A stretch of DNA of 64,000 bases from Paraburkholderia panacisoli (lineage in GTDB: Bacteria; Pseudomonadota; Gammaproteobacteria; Burkholderiales; Burkholderiaceae). The position numbers and the translations under genes are program-made. The stretch lies in contig NZ_VTUZ01000001.1 in assembly GCF_008369935.1 (NCBI RefSeq), positions 486,925 through 550,924 of the forward strand, given 5' to 3'. The notes beneath the pieces are model-generated. The model ran no database searches, was not told the DNA's origin, and worked only from the letters and a program-made list of their open reading frames with translations. This document shows, in pieces, positions 44,429 to 53,429 of this stretch. Every line of letters begins with the position of its first letter. Position 1 is the first letter of the stretch.

Positions 44429-45118
44429 TCACGGGACGCCTTGCAGCGCCGCCCTTGGTGCGCGGCCAGGATGAAGTCTTCCCGCCATGTTTATCAGTTC
44501 GGCGAGCGAGCGGGCGTTCATCTTTCGCATGGCGTGCTTTCGGTGCACCTTCACTGTGATCTCGCTGATGCCCAACTCGCCTCCCACCTGCTTGTTCAGG
44601 AGGCCGGAGACCACCAACGCCATGACCTCCCGCTCGCGTCGACTGAGTGACGCGTAGCGATTCTGGATCGCCTTGATCTCGGCCGCCTCGCTCAACGCCG
44701 CGCGGCTGCGCTCGATGGCATGCCGGATGGCATCGAGCAGAACCTGGTCGTCAAAGGGCTTGGTGAGAAAATCAACCGCCCCACCTTTCATGGCCCGCAC
44801 CGTCGTCGGGACGTCGCCGTAGCCGGTGATGAAGATGATCGGCATGTCGGTACGCTCGGATGCAATGAGATTTTGCAGGTCGAGGCCGCTGAGATCGGGA
44901 AGACTGAGGTCCAGCACCAGGCAGTTCGGGACCATCGCGCGCGGGCGCCCAAGAAAGTCCTGCGCGGAAGCAAACGTCTCTGCGGTGAGACCGGAAAAGT
45001 GGATCATTGCCTCAAGCGACTCACGCACCGAGACATCGTCATCGACGACGAAGACGACCGGCGTGGCTTGCGCCGACGATAGTTCCAATTCACGTTCAAC
45101 TGCATGAGCGGGTGTCAT
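44429..45118 (-). CDS. FixJ-type response regulator with LuxR-like HTH
   Basis: A 229-residue transcription regulator. The receiver domain (about residues 20-135) has the acidic pair in VVFVVDDDVSVRE, the phosphorylated Asp in CLVLDLSLPDLSGLD and the Lys in FLTKPFDD. The C-terminal LuxR-type HTH reads LSRREREVMALVVSGLLNKQ, VGGELGISEITVKVHRKHAM. The start at 45118 has GGAG 7 nt upstream. It is third in a kinase-receiver-regulator unit on the minus strand (31-nt gap), so it is the likely output of that system. Confidence 0.93.
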   Translation of the reverse strand: MTPAHAVERELELSSAQATPVVFVVDDDVSVRESLEAMIHFSGLTAETFASAQDFLGRPRAMVPNCLVLDLSLPDLSGLDLQNLIASERTDMPIIFITGYGDVPTTVRAMKGGAVDFLTKPFDDQVLLDAIRHAIERSRAALSEAAEIKAIQNRYASLSRREREVMALVVSGLLNKQVGGELGISEITVKVHRKHAMRKMNARSLAELINMAGRLHPGRAPRAALQGVP

Positions 45119-45149
45119 TGCGAACTCCATTCATAGGTACCTGGATGAT

Positions 45150-45524
45150 TTATTCGAGCCGGAGCGCAGCCTGGATCGCCTCGAGCAGAGCGGTGTCGCT
45201 GAATGGTTTGAAGAGACACTCGACGGCACCCTGTTCGAGCATGCGTGGGCGGAGGGCCTCGTCACCATGCGCCGTGATGAAGACGATCGGAACGGTTTGC
45301 CGGCGCCGCCGGAGCTCGCGCTGCAGGTCGCGGCCGGACATGCCGCGCATGGCGATATCGAGGATCAGGCAGTGCGCTTCGCCGACACAACCGGAAGCCA
45401 GGAACTCCTCCGCCGAAGCAAACGGCCGGGCTGCAAAGCCGAACTCGCGCAACAGGTCCGGCAGCGATTCGCGCACCGACTCGTCGTCGTCGACCACCGC
45501 GATAAGCGAGCGTTCGGCCATCAC
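45150..45524 (-). CDS. Single-domain response regulator
   Basis: A 124-residue stand-alone receiver: LIAVVDDDESVRESLPDLLR (acidic pair), CLILDIAMRGMSGRDLQREL (phosphorylated Asp), VPIVFITAHGDE and LFKPFSDTALLEAIQ (Lys). There is no output domain. Its start overlaps the kinase stop by four bases (ATGA), so kinase and receiver are made in step. Such proteins act as phosphate sinks or as relays between the kinase and the FixJ-type regulator downstream. Confidence 0.93.
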   Translation of the reverse strand: MMAERSLIAVVDDDESVRESLPDLLREFGFAARPFASAEEFLASGCVGEAHCLILDIAMRGMSGRDLQRELRRRRQTVPIVFITAHGDEALRPRMLEQGAVECLFKPFSDTALLEAIQAALRLE

Positions 45525-48319
45525 GGGTTCCCCACGGTCTGCTCCGTGTCCGTGTCCGCTGACAGGCTCGTGTTAACAGGACGGTCTGCCGCCGCCATGC
45601 GCTCCGGTCGACACGGGATGGTGAATGAAAATGTGGCACCAAAACGCTCGTTCGTGGTGGCCCACAGGCGCCCACCGTGGCTTTCGATGATGGAGCGGCT
45701 CACAGATAAACCTATGCCCATACCTTCCTTCTTGGTCGTGTAGAACGCATCGAAGAGCATACCCGCGTGCTGCGGGTCGAAGCCCACTCCGGAATCGGTC
45801 ACGGCAAGCCGGACACAGTCGCCATCGTCGCGTTCGATCCTGACCAGCATCTGCCGCGGACGGTCGTCGACGCCATTCATCGCCTCCACGGCGTTGAGAA
45901 GCAGGTTCAGCACCACCTGCTGGAGCTGAACCCTGTCGCCTTTGACGGGTGGCAGGTCAGCGGCCGTTTCCAGCCGTAGCACAATCCGTCTTTTGCGGAC
46001 CTCGAAGCGCAGCAGCTCGATAACGTCATTCGCGGCTTCGACCAGATCGACCGCATCCGTCGTCACGGCCTTCTTGCTGAACAGTGCGCGCAGACGCGCT
46101 ATCACCTCCGAAGCGCGGTGCCCGTCGCGGATCGTGCGTCGGACGGTCTCGAGCGCGCCCTCGACATTAGGCGGCCGCGCGCTCAGCATGCGCAGGCCGG
46201 TGCTAGCGTTGGTCATGATGCCGGCCAGCGGCTGATTGATCTCGTGCGCAATCGAGGCCGTCAGCGCCCCCAGGCTGTTGACCCGGCTTGCGTGGGCCAA
46301 TTCGACGCGCAGGCCGTAGAGCGCTCCTTCGGACTGCCGGCGCTCGGTGACATCATGGACGGCGCCGATGTAGTCCAGCCAGCCCTGCGGGTCACGCGTG
46401 GCGTGAGCCTGAATGCGCACGTACCTGACCGAGCCGTCGGACAGTAGCAGACGGTGTTCGAGCTCCAGGTGCTCGCCGTCTTGCGCCCGCTCGATCATTT
46501 CATCCAGTAGATGAAGGTCGCCAGGGTGGACTCGCGCCGCGATCATGTCCATCGTGATCCGCACCCCTGGATCGATCCCGAAGATGCGATAGAGCTGTTC
46601 CGACCAGGTGAATGAGCCAGTCTCTGGACGCCAGCAAAAGCTTCCGCTCAAACTGAGCTGCTCCACCTTGGCCATAAGCACCGCGCTCTTGCGCAGTTGC
46701 TCCTCCGCCTGTTTGCGCGCCGTGATGTCGTGCGTCACGCCCAGTTGCACGATCGCTCCGTCACTGTCGTGCATCGGCGCGGCATGGGTTTCCAGGTGCC
46801 GACGCACACCGTGCAGCGTGATGAAGTCGAATTCCAGGAAGCCATCCTTGCCCGAGCAAATGTTCCTGTTGAACTCGACATATCGCGCGCGATGCTCTGG
46901 AGCGACGAAATTGAAGTAGCACTTTCCGATCACGCCTTCCGCGCGCGGCGAACCGAAAGCGCGGCGTCCAGCCGAATTGACCCACAACAGCGTTCCGTCG
47001 TTTGCGAGAACTGTCACGCATTCCGGTGTCGTGTCCACGATCGCGCGGAAACGTTCCTCGCTTCGCTTCAGTGCGAGGTCGCTCCGTGCACGCTCGATCG
47101 CAATGCTCGCAATGTGTGCGAGTTGTACGATCAGGTCGGATTGAAACGGAGTAGGGGCTCCGGGCTCAGACCGAAATATCGTGACAGTTCCCAGCGCTTC
47201 GTGTGTACGCGACAGAATCGGCGTTGCCCAGCACGCGCGCAGTCCGTGAGCGAGACTCAGGTCGCGCCATGCTCGTGGCCAGCGTGACTCGGACGCGATA
47301 TCCGATGTGATTACCGGTTCCTTGAGGGACGCTGCCATTTCACTGGGCCCCGAGTCACCGCGGACGGGGCTGCCACTCGGAGGATAGGTGTAGGTCGCCC
47401 CGAGGCTTGGCGCATTCACCCGCTGGAATGTCATGTCGCCGGGATCAATCAACGAGATGCTGCAAAGGCAACCGCTCGCGATCTCTTCAACCAGCCGGCA
47501 TAATTCATCAAGAACCTTGGGTAAATGCAGCCCCATGGCGACCATTTCGAGCAGGCGCTTCTCGCCCGCCAGCAGCGCCTCCGCCTGCTTGCGCTCTTCG
47601 ATATCCGTCTGCAGGAAATACCAGAGAACGATTCGGTCCTCGTTGTCGCGCAATGGAAAGCCCTGCACGTGGAACCAACGATAGACGCCGTCGGCCCTGC
47701 GATGACGCGATTCCGCGTCATAGGCCTCGCCCCTGCTGAGCGACGCGCGAAACCGGGCAATAACCGCTTTTCGGTCATCCGGATGGGTCAGGTCGTTGGT
47801 CTTCCATGCCCTCAGCTCCTCGAGGGTCACCCCGGCGTAGTCGAGCGTGTGGCGGTTGGCGTGCAAAACGTCACCCTCCGGCGTAAAAAGGATGACCCGC
47901 GTCGGCAAGCTGTCCACGATCAGCCGAAAGCGCTGCTCGTGGGCCCGCAGGGCAGCTTCGGCCTGCTTCCTGTCCTCTATGTCCGTGTCGATCCCGCACC
48001 ACTTCACGATTTTGCCGGCAGCGTCGGTAATCGGGCTGACACGGCATAGAAACCAGCGATACGTGCCATCGAAGCGACGCATTCGCGCTTCCGCCTCGCC
48101 CCGCTCGCCGGAGGTGACGACGGCTCGCCAGGATTCAAGCAACGCGGGCCTGTCGTCGGGGTGGACCGCCGTCTGCCAGCCCTCGCCCGACGCTTGCTCT
48201 ACGGAAAGTCCCGTATATTCGCACCAGGGGCGATTGACGAATTCAATGCGGCCGTCAGGCAGGGCGGTCCATACCAGACCCGGGAGCGCATCCACAGTAC
48301 GACTGAGCTCATTTTCCAT
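45521..48319 (-). CDS. Multi-PAS/GAF sensor histidine kinase
   Basis: A 932-residue cytosolic kinase without membrane helices. Domains in order: PAS 1 (~10-120), PAS 2 (~130-245), GAF (~265-400), PAS 3 (~415-535), PAS 4 (~545-665), HisKA with the phosphoaccepting His in TASIAHEINQPLAGI, and the HATPase domain (LNLLLNAVEAM, VTDSGVGFDP, GMGIGLSVSRSIIESHGG). The frame is open for 60 codons further upstream, but those codons encode a piece of PanE in the same phase. The ATG at 48319, with AGGA 9 nt upstream, is the true start. It forms a unit with two response regulators. The signal is unknown; PAS/GAF arrays often bind haem, flavin or small ligands. Confidence 0.9.
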   Translation of the reverse strand: MENELSRTVDALPGLVWTALPDGRIEFVNRPWCEYTGLSVEQASGEGWQTAVHPDDRPALLESWRAVVTSGERGEAEARMRRFDGTYRWFLCRVSPITDAAGKIVKWCGIDTDIEDRKQAEAALRAHEQRFRLIVDSLPTRVILFTPEGDVLHANRHTLDYAGVTLEELRAWKTNDLTHPDDRKAVIARFRASLSRGEAYDAESRHRRADGVYRWFHVQGFPLRDNEDRIVLWYFLQTDIEERKQAEALLAGEKRLLEMVAMGLHLPKVLDELCRLVEEIASGCLCSISLIDPGDMTFQRVNAPSLGATYTYPPSGSPVRGDSGPSEMAASLKEPVITSDIASESRWPRAWRDLSLAHGLRACWATPILSRTHEALGTVTIFRSEPGAPTPFQSDLIVQLAHIASIAIERARSDLALKRSEERFRAIVDTTPECVTVLANDGTLLWVNSAGRRAFGSPRAEGVIGKCYFNFVAPEHRARYVEFNRNICSGKDGFLEFDFITLHGVRRHLETHAAPMHDSDGAIVQLGVTHDITARKQAEEQLRKSAVLMAKVEQLSLSGSFCWRPETGSFTWSEQLYRIFGIDPGVRITMDMIAARVHPGDLHLLDEMIERAQDGEHLELEHRLLLSDGSVRYVRIQAHATRDPQGWLDYIGAVHDVTERRQSEGALYGLRVELAHASRVNSLGALTASIAHEINQPLAGIMTNASTGLRMLSARPPNVEGALETVRRTIRDGHRASEVIARLRALFSKKAVTTDAVDLVEAANDVIELLRFEVRKRRIVLRLETAADLPPVKGDRVQLQQVVLNLLLNAVEAMNGVDDRPRQMLVRIERDDGDCVRLAVTDSGVGFDPQHAGMLFDAFYTTKKEGMGIGLSVSRSIIESHGGRLWATTNERFGATFSFTIPCRPERMAAADRPVNTSLSADTDTEQTVGNP

Positions 48320-48349
48320 CGCGGTTTTTCCTGCACGCACGCTATCAGC

Positions 48350-48788
48350 GCGAGCTTTTTGACTTTCGACGTCATGACGGATGATGCCGTCGGCGCCGAG
48401 CGCTGTTGCAATATATGACACGCCGCCCGCAACACGCTCGCGGCCAAAACACGCATCGAGGCGGTCGTACATGCGAAGGCCGTTCAGGAATGGATGCACG
48501 ACCGCATGCGAACCGACTGCTGGTGCGAAATCTGTGATCGCGGCGTCAAGGGGGCGAACGCATTGCGGCTCAGCAGAACCAGGTCATATGCCGACTTCAG
48601 CGTGTCGCCTTGCACTGCGTGCACTGGCGCGTCGAAGTCGCCGAGCGCGCTGCGCACCCTCAGCCCGACGGTTGCGAGCACGGCCGCCCGCCTCGGTCGC
48701 ACGAGGAACGTGACGTCTGCGCCTGATTCGAGCAGCCTGGCGCCGTAATATCCGCCGATAGCACCGGCTCCTAGCACCAGGATTTTCA
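48350..48788 (-). pseudogene. panE: 2-dehydropantoate 2-reductase, truncated and frameshifted
   Basis: The minus strand from 48788 reads [31 protein letters not shown] and SAYDLVLLS, the NADPH-binding start of PanE/ApbA. After a small indel near 48565 the other frame continues [40 protein letters not shown] and GGVSYIATALGADG. Then similarity ends at the promoter region of the histidine kinase. About half of the gene, including the catalytic Lys domain, is gone. Its second frame runs without a stop into the kinase, which would mislead start prediction. Confidence 0.85.
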
Positions 48789-48806
48789 TTTTGTAATCCC
48801 TATGAT

Positions 48807-50210
48807 TCAGCTGCCGCGGCGTTGGCTCACGACGAACAAGCGCCCTGACGCGACCGACCAGAGGATGATTGCACCGTACGTGACCGCTGCGCCCGCGCCG
48901 ATTGCGAAAAACAGCGGGAGCGATCCAGTGACTCGCAGAGCCAGCGCGCCGACGCCCGCGTACAGCGCGAGTCGCAGCGCCCCCGCTCCGAGTGGCCATG
49001 CGAGCCGGCCCGCGCCTTGCGCTGCGAAGTACAGCGAGAAGCCAAGTCCGAAGAAACCATAGAACGGGCCGATGATGCGCAGGCAGGTCGAGCCGGTCTG
49101 CAATAGCTGTTCGTTTGCGCCGAACAGGACCAGCCATGCGTGCGGCCAAAGCGCTGCCGCGATGCCGACCAGTTCAGCGAGTACAAACGCCATCGCGCCG
49201 CCCGTCAACGCGATGCTCCGCGCGCGTTCGCGCTGCCCTGCGCCGATGTTTGCGGCGACGAGCGCGACCATCGGCGCGCCGAGACCGAATGCGATTGGCA
49301 TCAGCAGATATTCCAGGCGCGCGGCAGTGGCGTAGCCGGCGAGCGCCGCAGTGCCTGCATACGCGCCAACGGAAGCGCCGGTCAGCGCGATCAGGGCGTT
49401 CGTCAAGAGCGGATTCAGGCAGGCCAAACCACCGACCGTGAGGATGCCGCGCATCGGCGCCCAGTGCAGCGGGCCGCGCAACAGGCGGGCTGGATTGCGC
49501 CCGCTCGCGCAATACCAGCCAAGTATCGCCGTGCCCGCCGCGTAAAACGCGATGAGCGCCCACGCGCCTCCCGCGACGCCGAGCCGCGGCAGTGGCCCAA
49601 TGCCAAAGATCAGGCACGGCGACAGTGGAATCAGCAGCGCCGCCCCTCCGCAGATCACGGCGCCGGGCACGGTCATGTTGCCGGTGCCGCGAATCACGCT
49701 TGCGAGCGCGTTCATCGCCCACATCAGCGGAAGACCGGCTAACACGACGTGTCCGTAAGTGTTGGCGGCGTCGAGTGCCGGGCCGTGTGCGCCGAGCATC
49801 TGGAACAGCGGCCGCGCGATAGCCGGCAGAATCACTGAGAACGCGATGCCTATCAGGGCGTTAAGCGCCACAGCATGGCGCGCGAGCTGACCGACCAATG
49901 CCATGTTGCCGGAGCCGAGGCTACGCGCGACCGACGACGAGATCCCACCGCCCATCGCGCCTTGCGACATGTTTTGCATCAGCATCAACACTGGCACGAC
50001 CACCGCGATGCCCGCAAGCACCTGAGTGCCGAGCTTCGCGAGAAACCAGGTTTCAATGAGTCCCGTCGACGACTGGGCCAGCATCATCAGCATGTTTGAC
50101 CAGCCCATCCGCGCGAGCAGTGGCGCAATCGGCGCTTCCAGCATCGCGCGCAGGCGCGGGTGGGCCGCGGGGATCGTTGGTCCTGCGGCTCCGGCTGGGA
50201 TCGTATTCAT
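48807..50210 (-). CDS. MATE-family multidrug/metabolite efflux transporter
   Basis: A 467-residue, 12-helix exporter that uses a Na+ or H+ gradient. MATE marks: [60 protein letters not shown] in the first half and the corresponding [40 protein letters not shown] in the second. The start is set at the ATG at 50210 ([10 protein letters not shown]); ATGs further upstream fall inside the operator repeat. It is divergent from marR, and a long inverted repeat covers the promoter, so MarR control is very likely. Confidence 0.9.
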   Translation of the reverse strand: MNTIPAGAAGPTIPAAHPRLRAMLEAPIAPLLARMGWSNMLMMLAQSSTGLIETWFLAKLGTQVLAGIAVVVPVLMLMQNMSQGAMGGGISSSVARSLGSGNMALVGQLARHAVALNALIGIAFSVILPAIARPLFQMLGAHGPALDAANTYGHVVLAGLPLMWAMNALASVIRGTGNMTVPGAVICGGAALLIPLSPCLIFGIGPLPRLGVAGGAWALIAFYAAGTAILGWYCASGRNPARLLRGPLHWAPMRGILTVGGLACLNPLLTNALIALTGASVGAYAGTAALAGYATAARLEYLLMPIAFGLGAPMVALVAANIGAGQRERARSIALTGGAMAFVLAELVGIAAALWPHAWLVLFGANEQLLQTGSTCLRIIGPFYGFFGLGFSLYFAAQGAGRLAWPLGAGALRLALYAGVGALALRVTGSLPLFFAIGAGAAVTYGAIILWSVASGRLFVVSQRRGS

Positions 50211-50214
50211 CGAA

Positions 50215-50269
50215 AATATTGGCATATGCAAATAGATTGATTTGCAATGTACTTGCATATGCCAATATT
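50215..50269. promoter_or_regulatory. 17-bp inverted repeat between MATE and marR (MarR operator)
   Basis: AATATTGGCATATGCAA (50215-50231) is repeated exactly in inverted form at 50253-50269, with a 21-nt spacer. Each arm is itself a partial palindrome (TTG-CATATG-AA). This is the usual form of paired MarR sites in a divergent control region. Confidence 0.8.
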
Positions 50270-50351
50270 GGTCAAGTTGCTTTAAACTGCGTCCATGGGC
50301 CGGGGCAGAGGATGTTCCGGCAGGTCATCGAATATAACGGAGTAGCACCCC

Positions 50352-50810
50352 GTGTCACCGTCGAGTCCCAAAGATCCACTCGTCTGCAATGGCGCCGCGC
50401 TGCGCAAGGCTACGCGCCGGCTTTCGCAGCTTTACGACATGGCGTTGACGCCGTGCGGGATCAGCACGGCGCAGCGCTCGATCCTCGTTCAGATTGAACG
50501 AGCGGGTAGCCCGACCATGACCGAACTGGCGTACGCAATGGTGCTCGACCGGTCGGCGCTCGCGCGCAACATCAAGCCACTCGAACGTGACGGCTATCTC
50601 GTGCAGAGGCCCGACGACGACGATGGCCGGAGTCGCCGCGTGGAGCTTACGCTGGCCGGCCGCGCCAAGCTCACCGAATCCAACCGCCTGTGGCGCAAGG
50701 CTCAGAACCGATTCGAAGCGGTGTATGGCGAAGAACGTGCGGCGGCGTTGCGCGTCGCTTTGGCCGAGATCTATTCGGACGAATTCGCCGCGGCATTCGG
50801 GCAACCTTGA
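50352..50810 (+). CDS. MarR-family transcriptional regulator
   Basis: A 152-residue winged-helix repressor starting at GTG. CGISTAQRSILVQIERAGSP, TMTELAYAMVLDRSALARNI and KPLERDGYLVQRPDDDDGRS with RRVELTLAGRAKL give the helix-turn-helix and wing with the conserved D-x-R-S-R. It is divergent from the MATE exporter and probably represses both genes through the inverted repeat between them, relieved by a ligand that the pump exports. All family features are intact. Confidence 0.93.
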   Translation: MSPSSPKDPLVCNGAALRKATRRLSQLYDMALTPCGISTAQRSILVQIERAGSPTMTELAYAMVLDRSALARNIKPLERDGYLVQRPDDDDGRSRRVELTLAGRAKLTESNRLWRKAQNRFEAVYGEERAAALRVALAEIYSDEFAAAFGQP

Positions 50811-50915
50811 CCAGCGGTGGCCGTCGCATATCGCGGTTCGGCGAGCGCCAATTGCCCAGTGGTCCGATCCGATCGATGGCAGCAGGGGCAGCAGGGGCCG
50901 CAATGGCAGCAGCAC

Positions 50916-50953
50916 TTCGGCGGATTCAACCGGTGGATGCAATAGTTTGCTGT
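50916..50953 (-). mobile_element. Solitary IS30-type terminal repeat
   Basis: The stretch CGGCGGATTCAACCGGTGGA, followed by TGCAATAGTTTGCTG, matches the inner side of the right end of the intact IS30 element at 58-59.3 kb, read in reverse. The flanking GGCAGCAGCA also matches the outer part of that element's repeat. No transposase is left. It truncates a TetR-type gene. Confidence 0.7.
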
Positions 50954-50959
50954 AATTTC

Positions 50960-51180
50960 GGAAGACAGACATGCGTCAGCCCGGAAACCGAGCGGTGCAG
51001 ATCACTATTCTTTCGATTCGAAATGCTTGTGGAAGCAGACATCCATGAGTCCCGCCTGCGCCATCAGATCGGCGGGCGCCGTGTCGTCCATACCGCTTTT
51101 GCGGAAGCCGCTGGATGCGGCTTCGGCAATGTGCCGACGGGTTTCGGCGCCTTCCTGTCTGGACTTTCTCAGGCTATTTT
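50960..51180 (-). pseudogene. TetR-family regulator, N-terminal relic
   Basis: The minus-strand frame reads TRRHIAEAASSGFRKSGMDD, TAPADLMAQAGLMDVCFHKH, FESKE and then a stop. This is the TetR helix-turn-helix with its usual ending (F-x-H-F-x-S-K-E). The ligand-binding domain is missing and IS30-end sequence begins at the break. It lies just upstream of the MFS stop region and may once have controlled that or another gene. Confidence 0.7.
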
Positions 51181-51199
51181 TTTGATCCGGACCGTTTCG

Positions 51200-52369
51200 T
51201 CATGCGTTCGATAGCGCATCGATGCCACGCCTGTCCCGCACGATCGCGAGCAGCAGCGCCGTCAGTCCACACAAGGCGATGAGCGTCAGCAGCGTGCCTT
51301 TGCCCCAATGGACCAACACCCAACCTCCGAGCGCCGGAAAGCCAAACACGCCGATGAAATATGACGTGACGAACCACGTTAGCGTGGCGTGCCGATACGT
51401 TGCACTGGAATCGTTGACGGCCTGAGTCTGGATGATCGGATAGACGAGCCCGTACCCGGTGCCGAGCAACACCGCGCCGGCCGCATGGAACAACACGTGA
51501 TACGGCACCGCGAACATCGCCGCGATACCGAGCAGCATCAGCACGAGCAGCACTTTCGTGGCGACTTCGCGACGCACCTTGATCACGAATTGCCCGAGCA
51601 GCCATCGCGTTGCCACGACCGTAACGGTGTAGACGCTGAAGAATGTGCTCGCTTGCGCACGAGTCCCTTGCACCATCGACATCTGGAACGTCATCAAGCC
51701 CGAGAACACACAGGCTCCCAAGGCGATCATGGCAATCGGATAAACGGCGCGCGTACGGAAGATCGCGCGGGCGTCGCGCAGCCATCGTTCCTGTACCGGC
51801 GAGGCGTGCGTGCGCGGCGCGACCCGGCCGAAGATCTCCAGCATGAGCGCCGCGATCACGCACAGGCCGCCGATCATGTAGAGCACGCTGCCGACCGTCC
51901 AGTGCCAGTAGCGAATTGTGAACGCCGCGAGCGCCGGACCGCCGCTCATGCCTGTCATCTGAAACGTGCCGAGGCGGAGAAACCAGCGGCCGCGATTCGC
52001 ATCGCTTGTGCGCTCGGCCAGCGACATCGGAGCGGCCAGATAGAATGCGCCCCAGCCGAAGCCCATGAGGAACCCGGGCACTACGTTGAACGGGCTCACG
52101 CGCTCGAAGAACGCGAAACCTGCGACACCCATGCCAACGCATAGTGCTGAGAGAGCGGTCATGCGCGCGGCCCCGATGCGCTGAGCGAACCAGCCGACGA
52201 GCGGCACGCCGATAAAGGTGCCAACCATCGCCCCTGCGAGGGCCTCTCCAGTATCGAGGTCATTTCCGCCGAGGGTCCGGAAGTGCATCGAAAAGAGAAA
52301 GGTCGCGCCATACCCGCATGCCGTGAGCAAGGTACCGACAAGCACGAAAAGGGCGCTGAATGGGCGCAT
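51200..52369 (-). CDS. MFS transporter
   Basis: A 389-residue carrier with 12 predicted helices. GWFAQRIGAARMTALSALCV is the loop 2-3 signature, and the second half starts near FRTRAVYPIAMIALGACVFS after a cytoplasmic linker. The general pattern resembles small-sugar or drug exporters of the YfcJ/YhhS-like groups, but I do not assign a substrate. The ATG at 52369 is where the first helix begins (RPFSALFVLVGTLLTACGYG); a frame 21 codons longer has no support. No adjoining partner gene is intact. Confidence 0.85.
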   Translation of the reverse strand: MRPFSALFVLVGTLLTACGYGATFLFSMHFRTLGGNDLDTGEALAGAMVGTFIGVPLVGWFAQRIGAARMTALSALCVGMGVAGFAFFERVSPFNVVPGFLMGFGWGAFYLAAPMSLAERTSDANRGRWFLRLGTFQMTGMSGGPALAAFTIRYWHWTVGSVLYMIGGLCVIAALMLEIFGRVAPRTHASPVQERWLRDARAIFRTRAVYPIAMIALGACVFSGLMTFQMSMVQGTRAQASTFFSVYTVTVVATRWLLGQFVIKVRREVATKVLLVLMLLGIAAMFAVPYHVLFHAAGAVLLGTGYGLVYPIIQTQAVNDSSATYRHATLTWFVTSYFIGVFGFPALGGWVLVHWGKGTLLTLIALCGLTALLLAIVRDRRGIDALSNA

Positions 52370-53089
52370 AGTGGATGTCCGGGTCACCGATAAAAGCGGG
52401 CGCGTGTGCGAGTGGATGCTCCCGCTTCTCATGATCGCATGACGGTTAAGGGCGTGCAGTGCGAGGCGCGTTCAGCGGCCAAAGAACGGTCTGCGAAAGC
52501 TCACCGGTCTCGCGCGTGCTGAGCCGTGGACTGGCTTACGCGAGATGCCTCTATTGGGCTTTCGCGGTCTTGCTGCTCGCCGCCCCTGAAACCACCACCA
52601 AGTTTCGGATTAAAGCACGCATGCTGGATTCGTGACAGAGAGTGATCGATATGCCGTTTTGGCCGGAATAGAAACCGGCCCGACGCTAGTCTGGTATATA
52701 CACAGGGAACCCTCGTGGCTCCCTTTTGTATTCATCCGCTGGATATGCTGGCGGCGAGTTGGGACAGGACGCTTCTGACGCGGGCGGCAATGAATCGGAC
52801 GGCCGAAGTAGTCTTGTAAGCTGCCTTTTGTCTCTCGCTGACTCGATCGGCCGGAGAGGGTCGTCATGAGTCGGGCGAAGGCCGGCCGATCAATGTCGGG
52901 TAAGTTAAAGGTGAGCGATGGGATCCGGATGGACACATGTTCGGTTGAGGGCAGGCGGGCGCGGCGGCTACACTGCGGCGAAACAGTTGGGTTGGTAATG
53001 TGGGTGTGCTTACTACGGGAACGTGCTGGACCAGCAGGAACCACTCCGGCAGCCGGGAGGCGAGGGCGATTTTCTCAGTGCTTCTGTGG
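52370..53089. other. Gene-free stretch near the right island end
   Basis: No reading frame here resembles a known protein. It leads into the TGACGGTAT repeats and the second attachment core. Confidence 0.45.
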
Positions 53090-53110
53090 TGACGGTATAT
53101 CTGACGGTAT
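53090..53110 (+). repeat. TGACGGTAT pair left of the second core
   Basis: Two copies of the 9-bp motif (53090-53098 and 53102-53110) lie 63-83 nt before the 53173 core. They would be the arm sites of the right end of the first island. Confidence 0.5.
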
Positions 53111-53172
53111 CAGATCAATAGGCATCACAAAAAGCCTTTAAATTCAATGATATTCAGGTGCAAAAGATAATG

Positions 53173-53184
53173 GAGTGGGAGTAA
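53173..53184 (+). other. Putative att core copy (right end or tandem junction)
   Basis: GAGTGGGAGTAA differs from the guaA 3'-end core by one base. It lies in AT-rich DNA between two groups of TGACGGTAT motifs. It may be attR of the first island and at the same time the left core of a second, partial island. Confidence 0.55.
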
Positions 53185-53341
53185 TCATTGAAATAATTGT
53201 CTTTAAAATCAATGGCATACGTTTCGTATCGAATTATTCGCATAAGCTCAAAATTGACGAGAACAGGGCGCTAACCGATTGAAAAATATGGGGATTTTTG
53301 TCATTTAAATAATGCCCTTCCGGGTTGCAGCGGGTCCAATT

Positions 53342-53429
53342 TGACGGTAATTCTGACGGTATACGCGGGCAGCCTCTGCAAAGGCCCGTTTGATACCGTC
53401 GGAGGCATTGACGGTATACGTGACGGTAT
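53342..53429 (+). repeat. TGACGGTAT repeats, right array
   Basis: Five copies in 88 bp: TGACGGTAA at 53342, TGACGGTAT at 53354, 53409 and 53421, and an inverted CGACGGTAT at 53393. It lies 158 nt right of the 53173 core, much as the left array lies 125 nt right of the guaA core. Confidence 0.6.

Larger units (their letters stand above)
8514..53184. mobile_element. Degenerate genomic island at guaA (about 44.7 kb)
   Basis: The interval is bracketed by guaA-type core repeats (11 of 12 bases identical). It begins with integrase arm-like repeats and an integrase gene, and is rich in IS relics and gene fragments, unlike the intact housekeeping region to its left. The integrase is broken by an IS5 element and by frameshifts, so the island is probably fixed. 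It carries catabolic, regulatory and efflux genes. The right boundary is inferred from the core copy and could instead lie near 53440. Confidence 0.55.

Noticed and set aside
48320..48499. Upstream extension of the histidine kinase to 992 residues
   Set aside because: The added codons are recognisable PanE sequence, and a ribosome-binding site precedes the internal ATG at 48319.
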